64,000 nt of DNA, from the NCBI RefSeq assembly GCF_049341065.1, contig NZ_JBMPIX010000005.1:62001-126000 (forward strand), read 5' to 3'. Source of the DNA: Pacificoceanicola sp049341065. Its GTDB lineage: Bacteria; Pseudomonadota; Alphaproteobacteria; Rhodobacterales; Rhodobacteraceae. Position 1 is the stretch's first letter. The number at the start of each line of letters is the position of its first letter. A program made the position numbers and the translations under genes. The notes under the pieces are model-generated. The model saw only the letters and a program-made list of their open reading frames with translations. It searched no databases and had not been told where the DNA came from. Of this stretch, positions 51,001-59,100 are shown in pieces.

Positions 51001-54000
51001 TTGGTCAACTGCAACACGCCCGCCGCATCGCTTTCGAACTGCGCTTGCAACCGGCCCAGCCCATCGTAGGCATATCGCAACACTCGTCCGTCGGGCATGG
51101 TCATCTGGCGTGGCTCACCCGAACGCGGGTCAAACTCCAGCAGGGTGACGCGCCCGATCGCATCGGTACTTGAGATCGGGAAAACTCCGTCCGCGTCATA
51201 TGCGATGGTCAAGGTGTTGCCCATCGGGTCACGCTGGGCGACAACATTGCCATCGGTATCGCGGGCAAGGCTCTGGGCGCTGGCCCAGAAGCCTGCTGCA
51301 TCGCCGGCACCGAAAGCGGCATAGCCGAGCTGGGTCAAGTCGCGACCTTGGGTATAGTCGGCTGGCAGCAGGGCGGTGCGAAGCTTCAGTTCCAGCGTGC
51401 GGGTATGGAGGCCCCGACTCGCCTGACCTTCGGGGAGACCCACGAAATCGGGGCCATCATAAGTCATCACGCGGGCCGCGAAGAGCGCGCCACTGCCGTC
51501 TCGCAGTTCCATGCGCACCGGCAGCTTGACCAGCCAATGGGCCTCGTCGTCGGTATAGGTGAAGATCTCTTCTGTCCGGATCACATCGGCGGGTGGAGCG
51601 CCCTCGGCAAGGCTCTCGCGCTGCCGCCGACCGGGGTTTCCATGCGCGTCGTAGTCGGACAACACCGTGCGGTCGATCCGGTCCGGTGCGCCGGTCGGGC
51701 TATGCTCGCGTGTTTCGATTTCGGTCACGTTGGGAAAGTAGATGCTACGCGGGCCAAGGTCGGCCTCGAGCCGGGCAGCCCAGATCTGTTGCGAGCTTTG
51801 TATCCGCCGCCATCCGTCACCCGCCCGTTCGAATGTGGCCGATGTCTCGGAACTGCCAGCCAGAGCGCGCTGCCGGACACGTTCCACCAGATCGGGGTGT
51901 TCAGGATCACCCTGAAAAAAGGTCATTTCCTGCCGTGTGTCGGGAATTGAATCGTCGCCCGTGGTCTCGACCGTCACGGCACGGAACCCGCGGAATTCCC
52001 GGTTCGGCCCGTCATAAACACCCCGGTGATAGCGGATTGCCATGACATGTCCGTTGCCAGCCACCTGATCGTCCTGCGTGATGCGGGAAACGACAGGCAC
52101 TGTCAGCGGCAGCGTGTCGGGCCAATCCAATCCCTCCGCCTCGTCCAGCCGCCGCATCGTGGCGGTGGTGGCGTAGTCCATTGCAAAGGCGCCGCCCAGA
52201 CCGTTTTCGACCCGCGTCATCAAATAGGGTGCGCGCCCCTCGTCGAACCGCAGCACCCGGTATCCTGCGGCGCCAGAGGGCGAGGGCGCGTCCCAGGCCA
52301 GGCTCAGCCGCCCGTCGCCGAACCAGTCGCCGGCGTGAATGCGGCGGCTACCAGTCACAGGCGCGATCGGCACTTCGATCGGCGCCGAGAACCGGTTGCC
52401 AGCAAGGTTCAGCCAGATCAGGATCCGGTCGGCATCGACATAGACAAGATCGGTCACACCATCGCTGTCCACGTCGAGCATGTAGAGATGCTCGTCGCGA
52501 TAGCCCGCGGGCAGACGCGGCGGCGCGCCCATCTCGACCCGCGCGCCCCAGCGCCCGTGGCCGAGATACGGCCAATAGGCTACCTCGCCCGAGTGGATCA
52601 GCACCATGTCGCGCAGACCATCGCCGGTCATGTCGGCGATCCGGGTGCCTTCACGGTCCAGATCAAGATCCGGAAAAACCGAAAGGTCGCGATTGCGGGG
52701 TACTGCCAATGGCGGCTCGAATCCCCGGCCGGGCGCATGGCGATAAAGCAGCAGGTTGTCGCGGCCGCTGGCGATCAGGTCGGTGACACCATCGCCATCG
52801 ACGTCCATCAGACGCGAGTTGCCATCCGCGAGGCCAACCGTGGGCGCATCGTGGAACACGACAGGGTCGGACTCGAAGCCGCCCCTCCCGTCCGCCTGGA
52901 AGGCCAGATTCATCGGTTGATCCACCGCGAAAAGATCAACGCGGCCATTGCCGTTCAGATCGGCAAACGCGACGTTGCCGCGCGACAGCGCCAAAGTCGA
53001 AGGCACCGCAGCAAGGGCGCGCGGACCTCTGAACCGTCCCGCGCCGTCGTTTTCCCAAACATACATCCGACCGTTGAGGCTTTGCAGCACGTCGGGAAGC
53101 CCGTTCGCCGTCATGTCAACGATCTGGGCCGTGGTGTCGGACAGCGCCGGAGGCGGAATGTCGGCCTCGGGTGTGTGGACCTGCCAGCGGTCGAAACGGG
53201 CGTCGGAATAGGTGAACGTCAGGGCCGGTTGGGCGATGCGTCCACCCGCCCCGTCATCGGCCGAAAGCTCGATCCGCTCCAACAGGGACAATCCGTTCGC
53301 TGCCTGTGAATAGGTCAGCTCGTAGCGGCGCATTTCGGTCGGCGCCAACCGGTCGCAGTGTAGCGCCAGCCGTTCGGCCCGAAGCCGCGTCTCGCGCAGG
53401 AAACCGGCGCGCCCGTTGCGGATCACGTCGGGCCTCGGCGCATGGTCGATCGCCAGTCGGAAGACCGCCCAGGAGATTTCCGCTAGGTACAGACGTTCGC
53501 CGTCGCGGCGATAGCCAAAGCGGATGGCATTGCCCGCCGGGTCACGTTCTTCCTCGAGCGCCCAGGCAAAGGTCTGCCCCGCCGGCCCTTCGCGGCTGGC
53601 CGGGGTCTGGCCGAACAGCAGCGTGCGCCCGTCACCGGTGCGGATGCGCCATCCGTCGCCCTGCCGCTCAATCATCCAGAACCGGGTTTCCGTCTGGGTG
53701 CGGTAACGCCCGCCACCGACCGGCAACAGCACTTCTGCGCCGCCTATCACGAATTCATCCGTATCGTCATAGCGCGGCACACCGCGATCCACCCGCCGCT
53801 CGATCCGCATCGCATCCAGCCGCCAGCCCTGACCGAACGGCCCGTTCCCGGCGCCGGTCGAATAGGTCAGGGACAGCTGCGGCTGCTGCGTTGCGACGCC
53901 GCGAGGCAAACGGATGGGGACCGCGTAACTGCCCGTGCCACGGAGGAAATCCGGCTGGAACCTGTCTCCGAGAGGCGCGATGCCGGCGCCTTTCGGCACC

Positions 54001-54038
54001 GATGTCAGGCCATCGGCAACGCCACTGGATTCACGCAT
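48087..54038 (-). CDS. Tc-toxin TcB/TcC-like fusion with RHS repeats and HExxH C-terminal domain
   Basis: A 1983-aa protein. An SpvB-like N-terminus (YAVPIRLPRGVATQQPQLSL) is followed by five DxDxDG-type FG-GAP repeats (for example DVDGDGVTDLIA, DLNGNGRVDLF). TcB mid-regions and YD/RHS repeats come next. The RHS core (ETGLTQLGMRMYHPGLGRF) ends at KDPSG near residue 1736. The last ~247 residues form a separate variable domain: a Gly-rich hydrophobic part, then HEELHIWQ (zincin HExxH, residues 1905-1909), another hydrophobic helix and DNPFEYWAY. In Tc toxins the RHS shell encapsulates such an effector and TcA injects it. No signal peptide. The ATG at 54038 starts one base after the TcA stop. 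Confidence 0.9.
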   Translation of the reverse strand: MRESSGVADGLTSVPKGAGIAPLGDRFQPDFLRGTGSYAVPIRLPRGVATQQPQLSLTYSTGAGNGPFGQGWRLDAMRIERRVDRGVPRYDDTDEFVIGGAEVLLPVGGGRYRTQTETRFWMIERQGDGWRIRTGDGRTLLFGQTPASREGPAGQTFAWALEEERDPAGNAIRFGYRRDGERLYLAEISWAVFRLAIDHAPRPDVIRNGRAGFLRETRLRAERLALHCDRLAPTEMRRYELTYSQAANGLSLLERIELSADDGAGGRIAQPALTFTYSDARFDRWQVHTPEADIPPPALSDTTAQIVDMTANGLPDVLQSLNGRMYVWENDGAGRFRGPRALAAVPSTLALSRGNVAFADLNGNGRVDLFAVDQPMNLAFQADGRGGFESDPVVFHDAPTVGLADGNSRLMDVDGDGVTDLIASGRDNLLLYRHAPGRGFEPPLAVPRNRDLSVFPDLDLDREGTRIADMTGDGLRDMVLIHSGEVAYWPYLGHGRWGARVEMGAPPRLPAGYRDEHLYMLDVDSDGVTDLVYVDADRILIWLNLAGNRFSAPIEVPIAPVTGSRRIHAGDWFGDGRLSLAWDAPSPSGAAGYRVLRFDEGRAPYLMTRVENGLGGAFAMDYATTATMRRLDEAEGLDWPDTLPLTVPVVSRITQDDQVAGNGHVMAIRYHRGVYDGPNREFRGFRAVTVETTGDDSIPDTRQEMTFFQGDPEHPDLVERVRQRALAGSSETSATFERAGDGWRRIQSSQQIWAARLEADLGPRSIYFPNVTEIETREHSPTGAPDRIDRTVLSDYDAHGNPGRRQRESLAEGAPPADVIRTEEIFTYTDDEAHWLVKLPVRMELRDGSGALFAARVMTYDGPDFVGLPEGQASRGLHTRTLELKLRTALLPADYTQGRDLTQLGYAAFGAGDAAGFWASAQSLARDTDGNVVAQRDPMGNTLTIAYDADGVFPISSTDAIGRVTLLEFDPRSGEPRQMTMPDGRVLRYAYDGLGRLQAQFESDAAGVLQLTKAWAIETAAAPAFVTSFAPNAAGRHLAEFGPGVDAASLDGVSVSRQFYDGFGGEAMQVFRAPDGPGGERRFSARAQPMRNPRGLNRALVPARFTSDLGFQAPPQPLPPGTSRTRYDGLGQVVATQGPGPALQRAVRDTFQIDHFEGPGALPLDGAPAGPRIRREHFDARARLIRIEEEKGDGSQSVTSYDLAIDGRIERITDALGSVALRYSFAGPAPAFRIAQREAGTRTYYRNAADQIVEQINADGSRLLHDYDALQRLVRVRRLPAAGGAEEVVREIIYDSDPDQADAGRFLDGRVALARDGGVETRYSYAPSGQSLREETTAGGETLAIVREYDLQGHLSAVTYPDGTRVPVALDGSGAVIGVPGLASKVDYNAEGTVTGYLLGNGVRIAAQHEPDSRRLSQLSARLGAAVIRQLDYGYDTTGNVTALTDARPGDRIHQVFSYDGLHRLSRFEVRANDAGGALLSSGNYRYDDAGNLTDLPETASRRLTYGDAARPGLLTSFTDGGGAPQPIGYDARGHMASGGGLAQMEFDAFDRLIRAVRDDGTVIAYAYDHRGRRVLRTVTPVGGGAAQVVRYAAGLYERHGDHTLRHLYLGKTLLATEHVAQGQPDRRAYFFADHHGSVMTSMDAAGAAIEQQRYTPFGLPQTPGAALDRYLGRERDPETGLTQLGMRMYHPGLGRFVSPDWYVFENPDKPARTPQGYCAYGYALNNPLVFKDPSGLWFGLDDLIVAAVGFVVGFVSGLIYGLANGQGWGSLLTALETGLTTAAGAWLGWTVGGPIGAIMGGMNGLISGVHGIYDWTSAEGWFAFLSDSTWGLIGTSLGNVVHVINLFYGDANYREDLSRRQNRHVYEGGFALKESFAFTQGNVISNAGQGRGAAGINASFIANHEELHIWQARIFGPLFQATYIVWAVGGFIVGSVVWFFNTDEDWGSLVETAAYYDNPFEYWAYSNDNNWPPSGANPLLTY

Positions 54039-54039
54039 G

Positions 54040-57000
54040 TCACACCGCCACTTCCGGAAGGTATTCAAAGCTGTAATCGAGCCCCATACGGATGTTATAG
54101 ATCCGCGTCGGCACGACCGCGCCGCCATCCGTCACCGAGGCCCCGCCTGTCACTTCCACATGCCAGGCACCCAGCGGATCCTGACCGATCAACCCGGCCA
54201 GAGGCCCGAGATCCGTCGAGACGACCCCATCGGCATCCGTGGTGACGGCGGCATCCACCCCGCCCGGGCCGATGATGCGCAGGTCGATGGCCTCGGGCGA
54301 CACCCCCGTCGCAGTCTCAACCCTGAAGAAACAGCCGTTGATGGCAAAGTTGCGCTGGTTGGCGGGGAATTGGTACGGCGACACCGTGAAATCGGCAGCG
54401 GCCCCCTGATAGAAGGCGTACCAGCCGTCCGGGAAGGTATGGCGCAGCGAAAAGGTCGTAAGCCGGGCCAGCTCGTCCGCGCGGGGCGGCGCCTGAAGGA
54501 TGGCGGTGCGCAGGGGCGCGTCGAACGTTGCAGTGTAATAGATGTCCAGCTGAATATCAAAGATACGCCGGAGATCGAAAGCGTTGCTGCGTCGCGGCAG
54601 ATGCAGCTGCCATGTGGTGGCCACGCCAAAGCCCTGAAACAGACCGCGCACCCCGGTTTCGGCACGGTATACGAAACCGTCGTTGCGCAGCAGGTATTCC
54701 GACAGGGCCATCGTGTCGATCTGATGGATGCGCGTCGCCGACGTGTTGTTGCGCTTGCGGTAGCTGGTGACACCGCCAAGCTGCAGCGTACCGTTAACGC
54801 CGCCATCGGGCAGCGCGCCGACAAAGACGACCTCGATGGCCTCGATCCGTTGCGCATAAAAGCCGGGATGACGCCGGTCGAACTCGTACAGCTCGGTCTC
54901 AAGGCTCAGCAGACCGGTTTCAAGGAACTGTTGGAACTGCGCCGGATAGTCCGCCGAGATCGAGACCACGTCCTTGATGTTGCTCGATTTCCGCGTCTTG
55001 CGGGTGATCGCGTAATAGGTAAAGGCGTCGATGTCCTTGGCCAGACTGTCGCCGCCCAGAAGGCGCGCGTCTTCTCCCGGCAAGGCGTTTGCCAGTCCGT
55101 GGCCGTATTCGTTCTTGATGATCGAATAGGTGGTGTCGTTCTCGAAATTGTAAGCGCGCTCCATCAGTTTGGCGATGCGGATGGCGCGGGTCAGATAGGC
55201 GCGCGAGATGTCGCGCATCACGTCCGCCATCTTGGACCAGGTGTCGGGCACAAAGAACTCGTCATCGAAGGCATCGAGCGCCGCAGTGGCCATGCCAGCC
55301 CGTTGCTGCGATGCTTGCCAGGCCAGTTCGGCTGCGGCGGTGCGGCGTGCAGCGGCGTCCCGCTGATCGGTGGCCATCGGAATGGCGGCGGTCAGTTCGT
55401 CGATGTTGTCCTGCATCTTGGCAAGTTCGTACTCGCGCGTGCGCCGCCCGCCCAAAAGCACCTGCGCCGCGGCAAGTTTGCCCGCGGCCCCGGAAATCGT
55501 CTCGCCCCGCGCCAGCTTGTCGGCCAACTCGCTGATCTCGCCGTAATAGGCGTCCTCGCCGGCGCCAAGCGCGGTGGCGGCCGCCTGCGACCAGATCTGG
55601 GTCGCGCTTGAGGCGGCATAGGCGTTGCGCTGATCGATAGCGTTGTTGCGCCGCTCGATGGCCAGGTCGAGCGCGTGCTGTGCTGCCTGCTCCTCCTGAA
55701 TTGCGGCCTGCCACGACTCGAACCGGATCTCGACTTCGGCCTGCGCCATGGCCTGTGTGGTCTCAAGATCACGCCGCGTCGCCGCCTCGGCCTCTTCGCG
55801 CATCTTGAAAGTTACGAACTCGCGTTCTGCCTGAATTGCCTCGTCGGCGAACCCACGCGCGACACTTTGCAGGTATTCGAACGTGTGGATCGGCGAGAGC
55901 GCCAGACCGTAGAAGTCGAGCCCGTCCGAGATTTGCTGAAGGTACTGGAATGCCGTCAGCACGTTGATTGCGATTTCCCAGTTTACTGAGGGAAGGGGCC
56001 TTTGCATCAGGCCCGCGATCAGCTGCCGGGCTTCGTTTGCAGGGTTTCCAAGGCTCGCGGTGTCATAAAGCAAGCTTTGCGGCGGTTCCGTTCCGTTGGT
56101 CTGTATCAGCTTTTCGTACTGCACACGGGCAGCTTGCAAATCCTCGTTCTTATAGAGCGCGTGGCCCCAACGGACGGCGTTACGGGCGATCCGGTTCCAC
56201 AGGATCGCGGCTTCGATGGTCTGGTTGAGATGGCTGTAGCCCGCGGCTTGAAGATAGTGACGCTCAGCTTGGCGGTACTGGCCGGTGTGGTGGTACATAT
56301 CGCCGATCTTGAGCAGCAGCGCATAGGAGAAGAGCTGCTTGAGATAGAAGGTCGTAGAGGTAATCCCGGTCCAGACCAGTTGCAGGTCGGAAACGGCTTG
56401 TGCGACGATGCGCTGTTCGTAGATCCTGCCGATCACCTCATCCGCGCCGGGTTTCTTCGTGTCTGAAAACGTGAATTCTGCGATCTGGCCTGCGACCGGG
56501 ACACCCACCGACCAGCTCTTGTCATGCCGTGCGCGGTCGGCCTTCGAGGCAAGCGGCAGGCTTGTCCAGGCTTCGTCACGCCCCGGGATACGGAAGCTCA
56601 GCGCCTTATTGTCCTGCGCCGCGATCGGAGCAAGCAACCTGAGGTCGCGATCGACAGTGACGGTTTTCTCGGGTCGGACGATGGCGGTGGCCCGCTCAGG
56701 CCGCACGCTGGGCAACAGGCGGGCCGAAGTCTCCGGGCGCAGCTCGCGACCGGTCCCGCCCGCCTTGGCCAGCAGTTCGGCGGCTTTGGCCAGAAGTTCC
56801 TTGGCCTGATCGACGTTGCCCATCTCGGAAAAGGCGACACCCTGAATGTGCATCGCCTGCGCCTGCCCAACGAGATCCTTGGCGCGGGCAAAGAACTGGA
56901 TGGCGCGCTCCGATGTCCTCGCGGCCGCGCGCGGATTGCCGGCCTGAACCTGCGCGGCGGCAAGGTTCAGCGAGAGGGCTGCGGCAAAGGTCGGTTCTGC

Positions 57001-57561
57001 GTTTTCGAGGGTGTTCGCTGCGCCTTCCAGCACCACTACCGCGGCGTCGGCCTTGTCCTCGGCGATCAGGCGCAGCGCCTGTTCGCTCACTTGGCGGATC
57101 GCCTCTTCGCCCTCTACGGCCTCACGGTAGCCGTCGTTGAAAAATGGGCGCAAGGGTTTGTCCACCGGTGGAACCTTGATCCCAAGAGCCGACGCGGGCG
57201 GCGGTGCCATCGGTCTGGCCACATCGGCGGCAGAGATTGATGCCTCGATCAGGCTTCGCTCGAGCGCCTGACCGGTGGGCAGCAGGACCGTCGCCGTTTG
57301 CGCCAGATAGCCGCTGATACTGAAACCGGGATACAAGATCTTGTAGATCAGCGCCCTTGCTGTCTTGTACTTGGCCAGCGCCTTGTCATAGCTGCGTTTC
57401 CGGGCCAGCGCGTCGCCTTCGGCAATGCGAAGTTCAATTTCGGCCACCCGCCGCGCGGTCTTTTCTGTATCGATCGCCGCGATATCCCCAAGGATTGCAT
57501 CAATCTCGCGCAGCTTGGCCCACGGCGTTGCCAGCACCATTTCATATTTCTGAAGTGCCAT
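54040..57561 (-). CDS. Compact TcA-like toxin subunit with TPR-type N-terminus
   Basis: A 1173-aa protein. Residues ~25-560 are helical with TPR-like repeats (EGDALARKRSYDKALAKYKT; LLKIGDMYHHTGQYRQAERH). Residues ~575-800 are long amphipathic helices like the TcA pore/shaft. Residues ~860-1173 match the TcA C-terminal TcB-binding domain (DVVSISADYPAQF; PGFYAQRIEAIEVVF; FGVATTWQLHLPRR; FDIQLDIYYTATFD). Typical TcA proteins are about twice as long, with neuraminidase-like and receptor-binding domains that are missing here. It is immediately upstream of the TcB/TcC fusion. The ribosome site is GAGGGAAGT, preceded by an AT-rich promoter-like stretch. Confidence 0.86.
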   Translation of the reverse strand: MALQKYEMVLATPWAKLREIDAILGDIAAIDTEKTARRVAEIELRIAEGDALARKRSYDKALAKYKTARALIYKILYPGFSISGYLAQTATVLLPTGQALERSLIEASISAADVARPMAPPPASALGIKVPPVDKPLRPFFNDGYREAVEGEEAIRQVSEQALRLIAEDKADAAVVVLEGAANTLENAEPTFAAALSLNLAAAQVQAGNPRAAARTSERAIQFFARAKDLVGQAQAMHIQGVAFSEMGNVDQAKELLAKAAELLAKAGGTGRELRPETSARLLPSVRPERATAIVRPEKTVTVDRDLRLLAPIAAQDNKALSFRIPGRDEAWTSLPLASKADRARHDKSWSVGVPVAGQIAEFTFSDTKKPGADEVIGRIYEQRIVAQAVSDLQLVWTGITSTTFYLKQLFSYALLLKIGDMYHHTGQYRQAERHYLQAAGYSHLNQTIEAAILWNRIARNAVRWGHALYKNEDLQAARVQYEKLIQTNGTEPPQSLLYDTASLGNPANEARQLIAGLMQRPLPSVNWEIAINVLTAFQYLQQISDGLDFYGLALSPIHTFEYLQSVARGFADEAIQAEREFVTFKMREEAEAATRRDLETTQAMAQAEVEIRFESWQAAIQEEQAAQHALDLAIERRNNAIDQRNAYAASSATQIWSQAAATALGAGEDAYYGEISELADKLARGETISGAAGKLAAAQVLLGGRRTREYELAKMQDNIDELTAAIPMATDQRDAAARRTAAAELAWQASQQRAGMATAALDAFDDEFFVPDTWSKMADVMRDISRAYLTRAIRIAKLMERAYNFENDTTYSIIKNEYGHGLANALPGEDARLLGGDSLAKDIDAFTYYAITRKTRKSSNIKDVVSISADYPAQFQQFLETGLLSLETELYEFDRRHPGFYAQRIEAIEVVFVGALPDGGVNGTLQLGGVTSYRKRNNTSATRIHQIDTMALSEYLLRNDGFVYRAETGVRGLFQGFGVATTWQLHLPRRSNAFDLRRIFDIQLDIYYTATFDAPLRTAILQAPPRADELARLTTFSLRHTFPDGWYAFYQGAAADFTVSPYQFPANQRNFAINGCFFRVETATGVSPEAIDLRIIGPGGVDAAVTTDADGVVSTDLGPLAGLIGQDPLGAWHVEVTGGASVTDGGAVVPTRIYNIRMGLDYSFEYLPEVAV

Positions 57562-57864
57562 GACACTTCCCTCGCTTTAAAAAATATGTCTGAAAAATAT
57601 GGTTTTAGACTCGCATTCTCACCAAGCCGTCTAGATCGCCACTATGCCACATTTTCGCCAACTTCTCTACATCTGCGAGAGTTTGGTCGGAATTTCGCCT
57701 GTTAAACGTGTGCCGCGGGCGGTAGTAGATTTCCTCGGACGGAGCCTGAAGCGGTCTAAGATTGGATGAGATCGGCGGTTTTGAGAGGAGTTCAATCGAG
57801 GCATCGGAGGATGGCCGCGGGGAAATCCGTTGGGCGGTTCTACCGGTCAGCAGGAATACGTCTC
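57562..57864. other. 303-base intergenic region before the TcA-like gene
   Basis: No gene is supported. The part next to the TcA-like gene (57565-57620) is AT-rich with several T-runs on the minus strand and is the likely toxin promoter. The remainder carries only short unrecognised frames. I see no terminator for the caspase gene, so read-through into the toxin genes is possible. Confidence 0.5.
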
Positions 57865-59097
57865 TTATTCCTGGATGCTGTAACCTTCAGACAGCCTTGC
57901 CTGCTCAGCCCGGATCAGTGTTTGCAGGCGCCTGGACGCAATCCTGAACTCATCAAATCTCATTGAACCCGGATCTTTCAATTTGTCATCTACCTTTGCG
58001 AGAATTTCCAACGGTTGTGCGCGCAAAGAACGCTCGGCAAATTCAACGAGAAGCTCAGCAAGATGGCGTTGGCTCAGGATTGACGGTGGCGCATTGCGCA
58101 GAATTTCCCGCGCCTGTTCCAGTTCGCCTGCTTCGGCACTGATCCGGGACCTGGTTTCCCAGAAAATCGGTTTCAGAGACTGTTCAAGCTGCGTCACCTG
58201 CAAGAGGCGGGATTTTGCCTGCGCCTGCCAGTCTTTAATAGGCAACCCCGGAAGATGCGGACTGCCGTTGGAGAAATGCGCATTGGCCAGATCCAAAGCC
58301 AGGCCTGTCAGAACCATTTCTGGTTCCGTGTATCGCGCCAGCATGTCATCGGCGACAAGCGATGCCGCTCTCAGTGCCGCGGCGCGACGTGCTTGACCGC
58401 TTTTGAAATATTGCACGAAACGGGCCCCGTCACCGCTTGCAAACATTGGCAGATCAACGTCGCCCTGCATGACAAGTGACCCCGGTAATCTGTCGGACCT
58501 CGCGCAATCGTCCGCCTGAAGGGTTTGCATGAACTCGCGATACGTCCCACCTTTGAATCGATCGAGTGCCCTCAAGATGCCCGCAGCGAGAGGCGACGCG
58601 ACTGCCGCGACCTCGACGCCCGGACCGCAGGTTTGCCGGGTGGTCATCGCCTGCGTTATTCGACCATCGACCCACAAATGAACCTGGCGCTGGGTGAGCA
58701 GGTTAGCTGGCACCACACTTGACTCTCGCTGGGTTTGAGCCGCGTTCGCGGAGGTCAGCGGGTAAGCCGAATACAGCTGTTTTTCCAGAATAACATCGCG
58801 ACGCCGAGAAAGAACCGGTCGAGCGAACTGGGTATCGTAAATCGATAGCAACCAATGGTCATGAAAGATGCTAGCGACCTCTGACAGATCAAACCGGTGG
58901 CCAAGTGGGTCGCGAAGTCTTCTGCCGATGTCCGAAAAATCCACAAGATCCGGATCGCTCGGAATATATTCCTGCGCTGAAGTGACCAGAAAACGCCGAC
59001 CATCCTCTTCGTCTCCGCGTCCGCTGAACAGCAGCACAACCACATCATTAGGTCGATCGACGGTCATTGCCGCCACTTTTTTCAGATGGTCCCGCAA
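57865..59097 (-). CDS. Downstream part of the interrupted caspase-like protein (pseudo-caspase domain)
   Basis: A 410-codon frame that continues the gene at 59101 in the same reading frame after one TAG codon; as a separate gene it would start at TTG 59097. Its first residues (RDHLKKVAAMTVDRPNDVVV) complete the second caspase-fold domain that begins at the end of the upstream part. The usual SGHG is SGRG (catalytic His replaced by Arg), and the Cys position reads IYDTQFA without Cys, so this domain cannot be a peptidase. The helical remainder (residues ~215-410) has no recognised family. Confidence 0.7.
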   Translation of the reverse strand: MRDHLKKVAAMTVDRPNDVVVLLFSGRGDEEDGRRFLVTSAQEYIPSDPDLVDFSDIGRRLRDPLGHRFDLSEVASIFHDHWLLSIYDTQFARPVLSRRRDVILEKQLYSAYPLTSANAAQTQRESSVVPANLLTQRQVHLWVDGRITQAMTTRQTCGPGVEVAAVASPLAAGILRALDRFKGGTYREFMQTLQADDCARSDRLPGSLVMQGDVDLPMFASGDGARFVQYFKSGQARRAAALRAASLVADDMLARYTEPEMVLTGLALDLANAHFSNGSPHLPGLPIKDWQAQAKSRLLQVTQLEQSLKPIFWETRSRISAEAGELEQAREILRNAPPSILSQRHLAELLVEFAERSLRAQPLEILAKVDDKLKDPGSMRFDEFRIASRRLQTLIRAEQARLSEGYSIQE

Positions 59098-59100
59098 CGC

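Noticed and set aside
48312..51173. 953-codon open frame antisense to the RHS toxin
   Set aside because: Antisense shadow of a GC-rich repeat gene, Arg/Pro-rich with no domain.
57762..57966. Short plus-strand frames next to the caspase gene end
   Set aside because: They overlap the caspase 3' end, lack ribosome sites and match no family.
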